This document shows, in pieces, positions 14,382 to 26,478 of a stretch of 61,506 nucleotides of DNA (the first letter of the stretch is position 1; each line of letters begins with the position of its first letter). The notes under the pieces were generated by a model. It worked only from the letters and a program-made list of their open reading frames with translations, made no database searches and was not told the origin of the DNA. Both the position numbers and the translations under genes were made by a program. This DNA comes from Ophiocordyceps camponoti-saundersi (nom. inval.) (Eukaryota; Ascomycota; Sordariomycetes; Hypocreales; Ophiocordycipitaceae), in contig PDHQ01000210.1 in NCBI GenBank assembly GCA_003339415.1, positions 1 to 61,506 of the forward strand, given 5' to 3'.

Positions 14382-15300
14382 TATTTATTTATTTATTTAT
14401 TATTTATATACTAGGGGCCTTTATAATATCTAGAGCTTCTATAATATATTAAGTAGGAAAAATCCCCTAAAGTAAGGCAAAACCCCCTAACTATAAAGGA
14501 AAGGCTTACTATACGCTTATATAAGGGCATAGCGGTAGTTAGCGGCGGTATAGTATAACGAGCCTACTGCCCGGGGGTAGTCTCGGATAATATAAGAAAG
14601 TAGGGTAAGGAGGGGAGGGCGGAGAAAGGAAAGTCCGTAAGGTACGGGGCGGAAGGAGCGGGGCGGTGCGGGGCGGTGCGGGGCGGTACGAGGCGAGGCG
14701 GTGCGGGGCGGGGCGGAGGAAGGAAAGTCCGAGGGGGGGTAGGGCAGAGTAGCGAGGTAGCCGCTTTATTATATATTAGTAATTAGAGGGGGGGGGGCTA
14801 TATCTCTTTCTCTTCTGCCTCCCTTTTCCTTTCCTCTTTTTCTTCTTTTTATTATTTTTAGAAGAAGGTGCGTTTCTAACCCCCTCCCTTAACCTTTCTT
14901 TTTAACTTTTATAATAAAGGGAAGGTAAAGAGGTTACGTAGCCGTACTAATAAAGTAATAGCGATAAATATACTTAAGATTATCCGTAGTAAGCTTTATA
15001 ACCTCCCCTATATTATATATATAGCCTAATTAGCTAACTATAAAGTCCTATATTAGAAGTAATAAGGTAAGTAATATTATATAGCGCTAGCTATATATAA
15101 AGCTAATAAAGCGTATAAGCTTATAATTAGCTAATTATTATAATTATATTAAGGCTTAGTATAAGTATTAGGAGGTAAATAGTACTAAAGGTTAGGCCGG
15201 AGTTAAAGCTTAGAGTACTAACTAAGTTATAAATATATTTAGAGGAGTTACGTACCGCTATAACGGAAATAGCGCGGTATATTAGTAGAGGAGGATAGCT
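14382..15300 (-). other. L1 3' untranslated region and tail
   Basis: Tail repeats (ATTT/TTTA on the plus strand) at 14382-14405 are followed by sequence shared with L2 9986-10890. It contains a shortened GCGGGGCGGT minisatellite (about 14658-14705) and pyrimidine/purine-skewed tracts (14790-14860). No convincing coding frame. Confidence 0.7.
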
Positions 15301-18300
15301 AAGTAGCCTACTAGTAAATATAAGGCGAGGCGGGGCGGAGTAGAGCGGAGTTTCGGATATAGCTAATAGTAAATAGTAAGAGAGAATTTAGATTAACTTA
15401 CGCGATATATAGAGGCGAAATAAAGCGTCGGAGCTTTAACTTAATATAATAATAACGATAATATAAGCGAGCGCCTTAGTAAGGTTAGCCGCTTTAGTAG
15501 CTACCCTTAATATTACTCCCGCTATAATAATTACTAATACTCCTCCTTAGAAATCCTATATACTAATACTAGCTTACCTTAGAATACTAGGCGGGTAGAC
15601 GATTATTAGTATAGGCGGAGTAAGAGGCGGAGAGGGGGGCGGAGCAATAACGATAATAGCGGCGGTAATAAATATAGTAATTAGACTATAAGCGGAGTAG
15701 GCGGTAATAGCGAATATAGAGGAGAAAGCGGAGGCGGTAGCAGAGGGCGCGGTAGCGGAGGCGCCGGCTTAGTTAATAATAGTTATAATAATAATAACGG
15801 AGTCCGTAGCGGAGGCGGGGGAGGTAGTGCTTATAATAATAATAACTACTATTACTATTATTACTACCGCTTAAGAGGACTATATTATAGGGTTTTTATA
15901 AGAGTTTCGGTTAGAGATATAAGTAGAGGTGCAAGACCTTTAATCTTTTATATATAATATAGTATATAATATTAACTAAGTTTAGAGTAACCTTAATTAG
16001 GCGGTAGTAGATTATATTAGAGTTAACTAGTCCGGATATATTTTAGAGAATATTTTTAAGCTTTAGCGTACTTTTAACTTAAATCGCCCGGGGGCGGAGC
16101 GGGAGCCGGAGCTAAAGGAGGAGTTAAAAGCGGAGGAGGACGGGGCGGTAGCTTAAACGCTAATTATTATTATATCGATATCGGGAAGCGGGTCGGATTA
16201 GGTAACGGTCGGAGGTAATAAGGAGGGGGCGGACGGAGTTAAGGGGGCGGGCGGAGCGGAGGAGGAGGTAAGCGGAGCGGAGGTAATAGAAGGTACGGAG
16301 GAGGAGGGCGGGGGAGTAATAAAGCCGGAGCCTAAGCTAGACCTTATTCGAATACTAAAGCTTACTCTTATAAAATCTATATTAGTAGCGTCGAAGCGCG
16401 TAGCGGAGAGCGATAATAATAGCTTAAAAGATAAGCTTATAGGCGTCGGAGGCACTATTAAGTATAGAGGATAAGGCGGAGGGCGGGGTAAGAAAAGGGG
16501 TAAGAAAGCTAAGTAAGCTAAGCGGGGCTAAGCGGAGCGGGGGGCGGAGGTAAGAGTAAGGTGCGGGGTATAAAGTAGATAGATAATAATAGTTATATAG
16601 TAAAAATACTAAAAATTATCCCCCGCGCCTAAATTTTACGCTTAAATATTTTAATATATTTAAGTATTATAAAGTAATAAAAAGAAGTTAAACTAGCGGA
16701 GGCGTTATAAGCGGATAAATTATAAGGCGAGAGGGCCTATAATAGCTTTATAACTAAGGGCCTTATTAAAGTCCCTGCGGTTTCGGATTAAACTTATAGG
16801 AAATATAAGTAGAAGCGTTTTTTTATAAGCGGTAAGCTTATATTATAAAGTAAAGTAAGCCGCTATCTCGTTTTCCTTACTATTATAAGGGTAATAGGGG
16901 GTTAAGATTATAAGAATATTATAAGTATAAAGAAACCTATTAAAGCTAATTTTATTATTATAAAGCTAAGTTAGGGCGCTACTAAGGAATTTTAGAAAAC
17001 CTTAATAGATTTATAAAGTATTACTAAGTTTTAATCGGGGCGGTTTATTAGTAAGGTATTCGGAGGACTAGCCGTATTTTCGGAGCCTTCCCTCCTTAGA
17101 GTTCTAATAAAGCTGCTACTCTTCGTAAAGGCGGGCTTTTAAAATCTTAGGGGATTAGGAGGAGATATCCGGAGTCCGCGCCTAAGTAATAGAGGAGGAT
17201 TAGAGGGATTTAAGGGGGATATAAGTAAGGCGGGGCTAACCTTTATATTATCGGTAAAGGTATACGGAGATTCTCTCTAAGGCGGAGCGGATATAAGCTA
17301 CGGGTTTTTTAATATAGAGGAGTTAGTAGCTGCGGGTAATACGGTAAGATAGGTAAATATTAATAAGGGGGACGAAGGACTTAGACTTAACGTAATAGGA
17401 AGGGGTAGCTTAGTACGCTTCGGAGATAATATAAAGGTATTTAAACTAGGTTATAGCTAGCTATCGGAGGATAGGGCCCTTAGGTTTATTACTTAGCGGG
17501 GTTAAAGCGGAGTAAATTACGGCGCCGAAGGTAATAGCGGACCTAATAACCTTAGTATAAATTTCCCTCGCTTAAAGGAGTAAGAAACTTTAAGTAAATA
17601 ATATAAGTCTAGTTAGGGCTAGCTATTAGTAATTAAGCTTCTTTATAAAATAGCGGAGGTAAAGTTTCTACTAAAGCTTACGGTAAATCTAAACCCTAAG
17701 TATATATACCTCTTATATAAGTTAAATAGTAATCCCGTTAAGAACTAGCGGAGTTATATCGGCGAAGCGGGCCTTTATAAAATAAAGGAGCTTATTTTTA
17801 AGTAGCTAGAAGGTTATTTTATACTCCGCTACCTAGTCCTAGTAAATACCTTAAGCCTATTTAAGCTAATAGCGGACTTAAGCGGAGGTACGCCCGGTAC
17901 TAAGGATATTAGTATTATCCGTAAATCCGATAATAAGTATACCGGTTACTTATTCTAAGCGTTTATAAAAAGATAAGATATATAGGATAAATAGTACCGA
18001 AGAGAGCGGGGAGCCCTAAAGGACTCCGGTAAAAATAGGGAAAAGGTCCGATAATCTACTATTAACTTTTAAGTAGGAGGTGCGGTCGGAGAGGTAAAAG
18101 CGGAGGAAGGCTATAATTTATCTAGGGAAACTAAGGGAGTCGAGGATTTCTATTAGCTTAGTATATAAGACGTAGTTAAAGGCGCCTATTATATCTAATA
18201 TTAGGAGGGAAGCGGAGCTTCGGAGGCTCTAGGTAATACGGACGGACTCCGTTAAGAGGAGCAGGGCGCTATTAGTAGACTAGTTAGGATAGTTACCTAT

Positions 18301-20330
18301 CTAACCCTATAATAAGACTCTTATAAACTCCGCTATATAAGATATCTTCTTTATAATTACGGTCTTAAAGATCTTACTTATAATATTAAAGAAGAAGATA
18401 AGACGGTAGCTGCCTAGAGTTTAATAAACCTCTAAGCTTTTACTCGCTTTCTAGAGAACCGTAATATTAAAGGTCCGATACTAAAAAGGGAAGTATCCGT
18501 AAGTAATATATCCCTAAAGGAGCTTTATTAGGATTATTATAAGGGGTTAACTATAACTTTTTAGGAAGCTAATAGGGATATTATCGAGCTTAGCGGATTT
18601 CTACGATATAATACCGAAAAGGGCGGAGCGGACTTTATTTTTAGTAACTTAGGAGGGAATATCTATTAGGGGGAAGGGGTCGGAGATAGGGAGGTATAGG
18701 GTATTCTCCGGGGGACGGGGAAAGAACTTATAAGCTAAGAGCTCCGACTTTTCGGAGAAAAATAATTAGAAGGCGGAGTTTATATCCTATTAAAAAGGAG
18801 AAATATATATAGGCTTCGGAGGAGCCTAGCTACGGAGTTTTGCCTACTAGGCTATAAACTATATAATACCGGGGTCGCTATTTACGGAGGCGAGAAACTA
18901 TTTTTAATTATCCTTTTTCGCTTTCCTAATAAACGATTTTTATTATATTATAGCGTCTTAATACGCTTACTAGCGATTAAAGTCTAGCTATACTTACTAA
19001 TACCGCCTAGTACGCTTCGCGTTTAAAATTATAAAAATAACTTTTAAAGTTTACTATAAGTATAAGTAAGGATTATATTACTAGGGTAATTTCGGAATTA
19101 TTAGGCTAGCTATAATATTTAGTTATTTATATAGCTATATTACTAACTTCTTAATATCCGCTACGGACTCCGCTTAAATAGCGGAAAGTAAAAGTTAGTT
19201 TTTTACTTTTACTTATAGGATATTAGAGTTAAAGCGTTTCTAGCGCGGTATTAGTACGGAGTTTAGGGGGGAAGAGGTTATAAAAAACGTAGATTAGGGG
19301 ATATAGTTAAAGCTAAGGAGATTAAGGTCCGGGCCGAGGTATATAAGGAAATAGTTAGGCGTGCTTTAAATTAGGTCGATAATACTAATCCTCTGCCTAA
19401 GTACCTCCTAGGTAATCTCGTAAGGAGGGGTAAGGAGTTCGAGGCGGAGTTAGTAAAAGGCGGAGAGAAGCTCCGCGGAGTAAGGGGAGATACGATTATA
19501 AAGGTCCTAGGAGGGATAATAAGCGTTAAAGTCGCTAAGGATAACTAGCGGAGCGGAGTCGGAGGCGGAGTATAGGGAGGGAGGAGGGGGTAATAAGCGT
19601 AGGAGAGGTCCGGTATATATTCTAAATAGCGAGGAGTAAACCGTAAGTACTTAGGGTTTATTATAAAAAGATACTCTAGCGAGGTTAGGCCCTATTATAA
19701 GGTTTTAATTATAAACTTTATATTATTTATATATATAAAAGAGAGCTTTACCTTCGCTTTAAATAAGGCGGTAAAAGGCGAGTTCCGGAAGTAAAGGGCG
19801 ATTATATATATTAAGCTAGAATTTTTATATAGCGATAATATTATAACTTTCCTTACTAAATAAGGCGAGCTAAATAAGGCGGTTAATCTTCTATATATTT
19901 TATAATAAGGTTATAATCTTTATAAGGATTAGGTATTAGGAATAGTTATTTATAATTACTCCGATAGCGTAAGGTTTATAGATATAGACTCCGCTTAGGA
20001 TTATTATAAAGCTAGTTATAAGTTACGGAGTCCGTTACGCGGCCTGCGGCCACCGTAGGTATTACTAAGTTAGGAGCCTCTTAGGGAGACTTAAGTAAGT
20101 AGCGTGCTATAAGAGGGGCGCTAAGGCGTATCTTCGGGGGATCCGTAATACGCTCGCTTTTTTAGGAAAATAGTAATAAAGCTTTCGCTATCTTTATAAA
20201 GTTACCGCTAAGTAAAGGCCGGAGGTTAAGCGGACTATAATAATTAGAAAAGGCGAGGTTTATTAGGGAAGCTAAACTTAGCGCGGCTTTATTATTTCCG
20301 GGATTCTAAGCAGTCCTTTAATTATACGGA
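15300..20330 (-). pseudogene. L1 ORF2: LINE polymerase with reverse transcriptase
   Basis: The sense (minus) strand shows the LINE RT core. A GVLQGSPLSSVLFILYI-like box (family G-x-PQGSPLSP-x-LF) lies at about 17968-18030. It is followed by GFTDNTNIL, the F-A-DD active site, at 17914-17928, with the second catalytic Asp now Asn. Downstream sequence (KNKLLYFIKA-like) matches the RT thumb region of Tad-clade elements. The endonuclease should lie upstream (about 19-20.3 kb) and an RNase H may lie downstream; I did not pin residues for either. In-frame stops are TAA/TAG only. The frame continues at least to 16198, giving a Pro/Ser/Ala-rich C-terminal part. The 15300 boundary is approximate. Confidence 0.82.
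16198..16455 (-). pseudogene. 85-codon open stretch of L1 ORF2 C-terminal region
   Basis: This is the only sizeable uninterrupted reading frame in the window. It begins with GTG, not ATG, and ends at TAA. It lies on the sense strand of L1 in the same frame as the RT box at 17914 (offset divisible by three), so it is a surviving piece of ORF2 and not an independent gene. The product is Ser/Pro/Ala-rich (for example TPPPSSSVPS) with no domain. It stays open because Pro, Ser and Ala codons of the CCN/TCN/GCN type offer few RIP routes to a stop. Confidence 0.75.
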
Positions 20331-20349
20331 GTATATACCCTTATATAAA

Positions 20350-21600
20350 ATATAATAGCGGGGTCTCTCTCCCTTCTATATAGGGCAGTTCTTTTCTCCG
20401 CTATTATATAGGGTAGCTACGTAATATTTATATTAAGGGGGCTCCTAGTAATATTTAATAATATATCTAAATTAGAAATATCTATAATATTACTTAAGGC
20501 ATGCGGAGTCCTTATAAAGTTTATAGTAAATTATCTCCGCGTTTATAACTATTCTATTTAGGTAAAGCTTATTTACGTTTTCTACGCTACCTAAGCTTAT
20601 AATAAGATAAGTCCGTAAAGTATCTCCGCCGGAGGTGCGTCGGGGTCGGAGTGCCTTTACTTAGACTACGTTAACCTTATTTACCTCCCTAATACTATTA
20701 AGTAGCGCGTCGCGGTCGCGGTTAGCTACTAAGATCCGGATACCCTTAGCGATAATAATATAAGTTTAGTATATACGCTTAGCCTCCGCTCCGAAAGCCT
20801 AGGCTACTTACTTATCTTTTAAGGCGAGGTCCTTATATTCTAAGTTAAATATAATTATAAGGTCTCCGCTAAGAAGTTAGTATATAGTAATTACTATAAA
20901 GTAGCTTATAGCTTTATTAACTTTCTAGATAACCTCCTAGGGAGTAAGCGCTAGAACTCCCTTAATTACCGGGATATCTTTTACCGATATAAGTACCTCC
21001 CTCTCCGTTCTCGCCGAAACCGGGCGTATAAGGGGCGCTACGGGGGGGGCGGAGTTCGGGGCGAAGCTTATAACTACGCTAGCTTAAGTTAGAACTCCGG
21101 GGGCGGAGTCCGACCCCTTACCTATTACCTTATAAAAAGTAGCTTTAACTAACTTTTAGATAGCGCGGGAGATAGTAATAGGTAGGCTAGATAAGTCCTC
21201 GGAGGCTCGTTAGCGCTACTAAAGCTTAGTAAACGCTATATTAAGGATACCCTATACGGGGCGAAAATTTTACGCGGAGACTACTCTAGTAAGTTTTTTA
21301 TATATAGACTTTAGGATAGGATCCGTTAAGGTCCGAAAAATATCGATAAATAGGTTATCGGAGTTAGTAGCTATATTATATTAACCTTTACCCGTATACG
21401 GATACTATCGGGATTAGTTAAGCCCCTAAGTTCCGCTATCGAGTACTATCGGCACTAACGGCGGACCTAGAGGCGGGCCGCCCCGCGACCCCGCGTTTAG
21501 GGCTATTCCCTTAGCGGAGTCGGACTCTAAGAGGCGGAAAGCACTAAATTCTCGTAATATTATAGCGTTAAGGACGAACGGGGACCCCGATCGTCTAAAG
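20350..21600 (-). pseudogene. L1 ORF1: LINE Gag with CCHC zinc knuckles
   Basis: On the minus strand the Gag-like ORF1 of Tad-clade LINEs is legible. A LLSGDLIIIF block (family LPSGDxxxxF) at about 20855-20885 precedes AKGIRILVANRDRD (about 20720-20765) and a KALRPRRTSGG-like stretch (about 20630-20660). Two zinc knuckles follow at 20384-20494. In the first, the C-x2-C-x4-H-x4-C residues all read Tyr, exactly what RIP does to TGY and CAY codons. In the second, one Cys (GEKNCP) is intact. The protein would bind element RNA. Start and stop are uncertain because no ATG remains. Confidence 0.85.
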
Positions 21601-21631
21601 TCGTGAAAAAGTTATTTTAAATAGTATATAT

Positions 21632-22775
21632 AATAAAAGGAATTAATATAAAAAGCTTTTAACTAAAAGTCTTATAAGGTCTTATTATAAAAAGGGGCTA
21701 AAGCGTTTTAAGTAAAAAATATAATTATAAGGAACTTAAATAAAGCTAAGCTAGATTAAACTAGCTATAACTTAAAAAAGTAAATAGATATAAGCTATAT
21801 AATCTAACTAAAGCGCTCCTCTATCTTACGGTAATTTTATTCTCGCTAGGAGACTATATTAGGCCGCGACGCTTATACGCTAAGATAGTACTAAAAGCAG
21901 AAATTAAAAAAAGTAAGTATCTTAGCTTAACGCGCTTAATATTCTATTATAGCCTTAAGTTTAGTAAAATATTTTAAAGCTTTATAATTTATAAAAATAA
22001 AAAATAGCTAGGTAACCTTATATAATTCGGTAAACTATATTTTAAGGTAAGAAATAATAATAAAAAGTTTTTTATTATAAATTATATAATTTTATTTTAT
22101 AAGTAAAAGTTTCTTAAAATAATATATAATAAGCTAAAAAATATAATTTAAGCTAAACTAAAAAAGGTATTTACTAATTACCTTATTAAAATAGTTAGCT
22201 TTAATAATAATATTATAGTTTAAATTTTACTAAGTAAAGATAAAGGTAAAAATAAACGCGGACTTAAGTATATCGAAAAAAAACTAATATTTATTAGTTT
22301 AATAGAAAAGCGCGCTACGTTTCGTAAGCTTAACTAAGGGGGCTATAAGGTTTAAAAAATAAGGTATAAAATTATAATAAAAGTTAGCAAACTTAAGAAA
22401 ATTATATATACCTTAAACGTAGGTTAGCGCCTTTTATTTTAAAATCGTAAAAACTTTAGTAAAATCTAGCTATATTTTTTTACTAATATAGATAATAAAC
22501 TTTAAGTATTTAACTTTATAAATAATAAAGTTATATTTATTAAAGTTAAAGAAAAGCTTAGCTTAATAAAGATATAAAAATATAATATATATTTTACGCT
22601 AATAATTAAAATAAAAACCTCTTAAATAAATAAGGACTATATCTAAATATATTATAATAAAGTCCCTTAAAAAGTTACTAAAAGTAATATTAATATAACG
22701 CTAAAACTAATTTATAAGAATAACTTCCTAATTAGGAAGGCTTCCTAAATAAGAAGGCGTTATAAAGAGGTATAT
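21632..22775 (+). pseudogene. Coding-like remnant in M, unknown product (right of L1)
   Basis: A plus-strand frame from about 21805 reads for about 320 codons with only TAA/TAG interruptions and a Lys/Asn-rich, moderately acidic composition (motifs such as SKDKGKNKRG and EKRATFRKLN). The antisense frame also has few stops but an implausible Phe/Leu-rich composition, so plus is favoured. No family recognised. Before L1 inserted, this followed directly on from 13298-14369. Confidence 0.35.
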
Positions 22776-22870
22776 ACTTAAATATATATTATATATATAA
22801 GGGGTATATAGCTATATATTAAGAGGTTAAGAGGTATATACTAAGGCCTTGGAGGGGTATATACTAGCTT
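22765..22870. repeat. Short direct repeats of GAGGTATATACT type
   Basis: Variants of AGAGGTATATACT/GGGGTATATAC occur at about 22766, 22799, 22831 and 22854 within 100 bp, close to the end of the coding-like remnant. They could be a local tandem expansion or regulatory iterons of element M. Function unknown. Confidence 0.5.
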
Positions 22871-23034
22871 ATATAAGTAATACGTACCGCTACTCTCCTT
22901 ATCTTTCCTTATCTTATCTTTCTTTCCTTATCTTTCCTTATATTATATAGTATTATTATAGCTAATAGCTACTTCCTTTATACGCGTCGCGTATCCTACC
23001 TAGCCCCGAGCCGGCCGCAGTCCTATCGCGCTAC

Positions 23035-23133
23035 GGGGGGTTTTACCTCTTATAGGAGGGTTTTTCCTACCTAATATATTATCTAAGTTTTAGCAGCTTC
23101 TATAGCTATTAGCGTAATAATATAATAATAATA
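23035..23133 (+). mobile_element. Possible 5'-truncated LINE 3' end in M
   Basis: About 95 bp (GGGGTTTTACC..., TTTTTCCTACCTAATATATT..., GCAGCTTCTATAG) resembles the sense-strand 3' terminus of L1/L2 and ends in an ATAATATAATAATAATA tail. The match stops abruptly upstream, as in a 5'-truncated LINE insertion. No clear target duplication was found, so a chance or M-encoded similarity remains possible. Confidence 0.4.
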
Positions 23134-23165
23134 TAGCGCTAAAATATAGCGGGCGTACTTATAAG

Positions 23166-24610
23166 GTTAAAAAAGTAAATAAAGTATTTAAATAAACTAA
23201 ACTAAGTATAAAAAGCTATAAAATATTCCTCGCCTTTTATAATATAAAGCTTATAAAAAGCGATATAAATATTAAGTTTCGTAAACTAATAAGTATTAGA
23301 AAAGCTATAAAATATCTTCTTAATAAGTAAAAAGGGATAATAATTTTACTTTATTACCTTATTTAAGGCGCGATAGTTAATATAAAAGCGCTACCCGCCT
23401 TCTAGCTTTTTCGTAAGTAAGATAAGGGCGGCCGCGGATAATAAGCTAGCGTAGATTTATTTTTTATTTATTAAGTTAATAATTTATTTCTAAACTTTAA
23501 GAAAATATTTATAAGGTATATTATAAAATAAGCTTTAAAGTAAAAAAAGTAAGAAATTATTAAGTTTTTAGCAGAGTTATATATAATAATTATAATTATT
23601 ATAATAAAAGGGTAATATATTTACTTTCTCCTTATTAAAAAAGTTAGTAAAATCCGATATTTTAAAAAGTAAAAAGAGGCTTATAGTTAAGGTAAAAGTT
23701 TTAATATATAAAATATAAGAGATATCTTATAAGCTAATAATAAGAAATTAATAATTAATATACTATTAAAATTTATAGCAGATAAAGGCTGCGAAAACAA
23801 AGCTAAAAATAGCTATAATAAAGTAAGTAACTTACTAAAATTTAAAGTATAAGATAACTAATCTACTAATAAAGTAAACTATAATTTCCTACTTATTAAG
23901 ATATAGTAAGATATTATTATATATTATTTAAAATAAGCTAAAAATTAAATTTTAAGTAAAGCTTAAAATTATATATACTATTATAAGTAACTATTAGCTA
24001 TTAATATTAGCTATAAAATAGATAAAGTAGTAGATAAATAAATATAGCTTAAAGCGTATATGCTATTAGTAATATATTTATATAATAGTATAGATTACTT
24101 ATAAGTAAGAGAGGGGAATTCGCTTAAGCTAATAGCGCTATATAAAAAATTCGCTTATAATAGCGTAATAATTATAGCTATTATCCGCTTATATAATAAT
24201 AAAAAAAGTAAAATTTATAAATATAAGGAGAAGAAAAAGAGGCGAGTTTATATTCTAACTAATATTTATAAAATAGTTATCTAATATTTTATAAATAATA
24301 TTACTATAAGAGTCCTCTTTTTATAAGAAACTTAATATAGGGGGGATTTATTTTCCTAATCTAAGGCGGGGTTCTCCTCCCTTTTTACGGTATTTATAAA
24401 GCGAACTAAAAAGGCTAGTAAGGGAGGATTAAGCTTATATTTACGCGAGAAATAGCTAATACCGCTATAGCGAAAATAGCGGCCTTTAGCGCGCCGCTTT
24501 ATAATCTTATTATTACTAGCCTTAGTTACCTAATAATAAGTCTTATTATTATAGCTATTTTAGCCTTAAAAAGAGGGATTATTATATTTATTAAAGCGCG
24601 GCTAAGTGCT
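23166..24610 (+). pseudogene. Coding-like remnant in M, unknown product
   Basis: A second long plus-strand frame, about 370 codons to 24290 and possibly on to 24610, with only RIP-type stops. Readable pieces include FRKLISIRKAIKYLLNK near the start and FIADKGCENKAKNS near 23790, where one Cys and several CpA/TpG sites survive. No domain recognised; transposase, recombinase and Gag-Pol were all considered without a diagnostic motif. Confidence 0.35.
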
Positions 24611-25368
24611 AGTTTAATATATATTAGTTATTAAGGTATTTTAAGATAGCTTAGAAGCGGAAAGTAAAGGTATCCGGCCTTTATTTTTAAAGCGGAATAA
24701 CTTAATATTTATAATAATAGCGCGGATCTTAATAATAATAATAATATACTTAGTTAGGGGAATATTACGCCTTATATAATATTAGTAAAAGGCTAGGGTA
24801 AAAATATAATAAAGGCGTATAATTTTAATCTTATTAGCTTATTTAGTATTATTTACTAAAGTAAGCTTAGCTTTAAAGTAAATAAGGAAATTAGAGAAAA
24901 ACTTAGAAGCGCCTTATATAAGGTATTTAAGCTTTATTATAGCTATTTAGCGCTAATATAAGTTAGTAAATATAATATTAAGGTAACTTAGGAAATAGTT
25001 AAGGTTATACTTATACTTAGTACTTTACTTAAAAAATAAAGCTACTTTAGCTTAAATTATAAAAGATAAGTGCTAGTATAAAAATACTTATTAGTTATAA
25101 GCGGTATTAATAAAGGCCTAGTTTACTTATAGCTTCTAAAATATAAAAAAGCGCTATATTAGAAAAAAGTTCTTATTATTATTAAATAGTAAGCTAAGAG
25201 GTAGCGGCTTATAATAAAGTTATAATTATTATTACTTAAGGAGTTATATAAATTAATACTATTAGCATATAAGGCTTTAAAGCTTCGTAAGAATAGCTTA
25301 CTACTTTAAAAGCTAGGTAATAATAGCTTATTAAGTATTAGGGTTATTTATAATTAAAGTTATTTTAC
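24611..25368. other. M internal region, right part, no recognisable gene
   Basis: AT-rich with a few CpG-containing islands. Plus-strand stretches such as LLLLKELYKLILLAYKALKLRKNSLLL (split here by eye, about 25225-25300) look protein-like but match nothing I know. It runs up to the right LTR of M. Confidence 0.3.
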
Positions 25369-25618
25369 TATAAAGGTTTTATATTTCTTAATATTTATAA
25401 AAAGCTAACTTTATTAATATAAAATAACTTAAGAAGTTTTAAGGTATATATAGTATTTATACTTAGGGTTATAGTTTATATATAGCTCGCGCTTATCTTA
25501 CGCGCGGCGCTAACTAATTATATATACTTATATATACCCCGCGCCTATTATACGCGCGGACTTAACTAAGCACCCCTTACGTAACTTAGCTATTTAGCCG
25601 TACCTTAAATCCTTTATA
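25369..25618. repeat. LTR of element M, right copy
   Basis: A 250-bp direct copy of 10891-11140 starting TATAAAGGTTTTATA. The two LTRs differ nearly only by transitions. L2 resumes right after it, collinear with L1 position 15241. Confidence 0.75.
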
Positions 25619-26195
25619 TTAAAAGAGTTATAAGCTCTTATAATAAAAATAATATAATATATTAATAAAAAAAGATAGCTAAATAGCTTATTAATAAATA
25701 TAAAGTAAAATAAAGTAAAGTTTTAAATATAGCTAATAATAAATAATAAGAAAAAATCTAAGTTAATTTATATAATATATAAAAATAAAATAAAATATTA
25801 AAACTTTAACTTAATATAATAATAATAACGCCTTAAGCGAGCGCCTTAATAAAGTTAATTACTTTAGCGGCCGCTTTTAATATTACTCTTATTATTATAA
25901 TTATTAATACTCCTCCTTAAGAGTTTTATATATTAATATTAGCTTACTTTAGAATACTAAATAAATAAATAATTATTAATATAAGTAAAGCGGGAGGTAA
26001 GAAAAGGGGCGGAGTAATAATAATAATAATAGCGGTAATAAATATAATAGTTAGATTATAAGTAAAAGTAAAAATAATAATAAATATAAAGGAGGAAGTA
26101 AAGATAATAATAAAAGGCGCGGAGTTAAAAGCGCTAGCTTAAATAATAATAATTATAATAATAATAATAAAATTTATAATAAAAATAAAAGAAAT
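25619..26195 (-). pseudogene. L2 ORF2 C-terminal segment
   Basis: Collinear with L1 15241 to about 15800 but much more AT-rich. It is part of the polymerase ORF or 3' region of L2, with all frames interrupted. It runs into an 18-bp repeat expansion that flanks T2. Confidence 0.6.
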
Positions 26196-26199
26196 AATA

Positions 26200-26478
26200 A
26201 TAATAATAATAATAATATTTATAATAATAATAATATTTATAATAATAATAATATTTATAATAATAATAATATTTATAATAATAATAATATTTATAATAAT
26301 AATAATATTTATAATAATAATAATATTTATAATAATAATAGTATTTATAATAATAATAATATTTATAATAATAATAATATTTATAATAATAATAATATTT
26401 ATAATAATAATAATATTTATAATAATAATAATATTTATAATAATAATAATATTTATAATAATAATAATAATAATATTT
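26200..26478. repeat. 18-bp satellite AATAATAATAATATTTAT, left of T2
   Basis: About 14 head-to-tail copies of an 18-bp AT-only unit, with few changes. In L1 the corresponding place (about 15828-15870) has only a short imperfect TAA/CTA run, so the array expanded in L2. A shorter run of the same unit continues on the far side of T2 (28326-28410), so T2 inserted into the array or carried part of it along. Confidence 0.9.

Larger units (their letters stand above)
14382..21619 (-). mobile_element. LINE L1 (Tad-like), full length
   Basis: A complete 7.24-kb non-LTR retrotransposon on the minus strand, nested in M. AATAGTATATAT flanks it exactly at 14370-14381 and 21620-21631. The sense-strand 3' end is an (AATA)n tail at 14382-14405. 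Order on the sense strand: 5' UTR and ORF1 Gag with CCHC knuckles (21.6-20.35 kb), ORF2 with RT (20.3 to about 16 kb), then a long G/C-skewed 3' part. It is the least RIP-damaged large element here, keeping many CpG and GGAGGCGG-type runs, which fits a younger insertion. Copy L2 is its collinear sister. Confidence 0.9.

Noticed and set aside
16198..16455. A small independent protein-coding gene
   Set aside because: It starts with GTG, is in frame with LINE ORF2, lies wholly inside L1 and has low-complexity composition.
16560..20360. A plus-strand frame through L1 that stays readable for over 1,200 codons with few stops
   Set aside because: It is the antisense shadow of the LINE. Gag knuckles, the SGD core, the QGSPLS box and the F-x-DD box all read correctly on the minus strand, and TSD plus tail place the 3' end at 14382. 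This also warns against trusting long frames in M.
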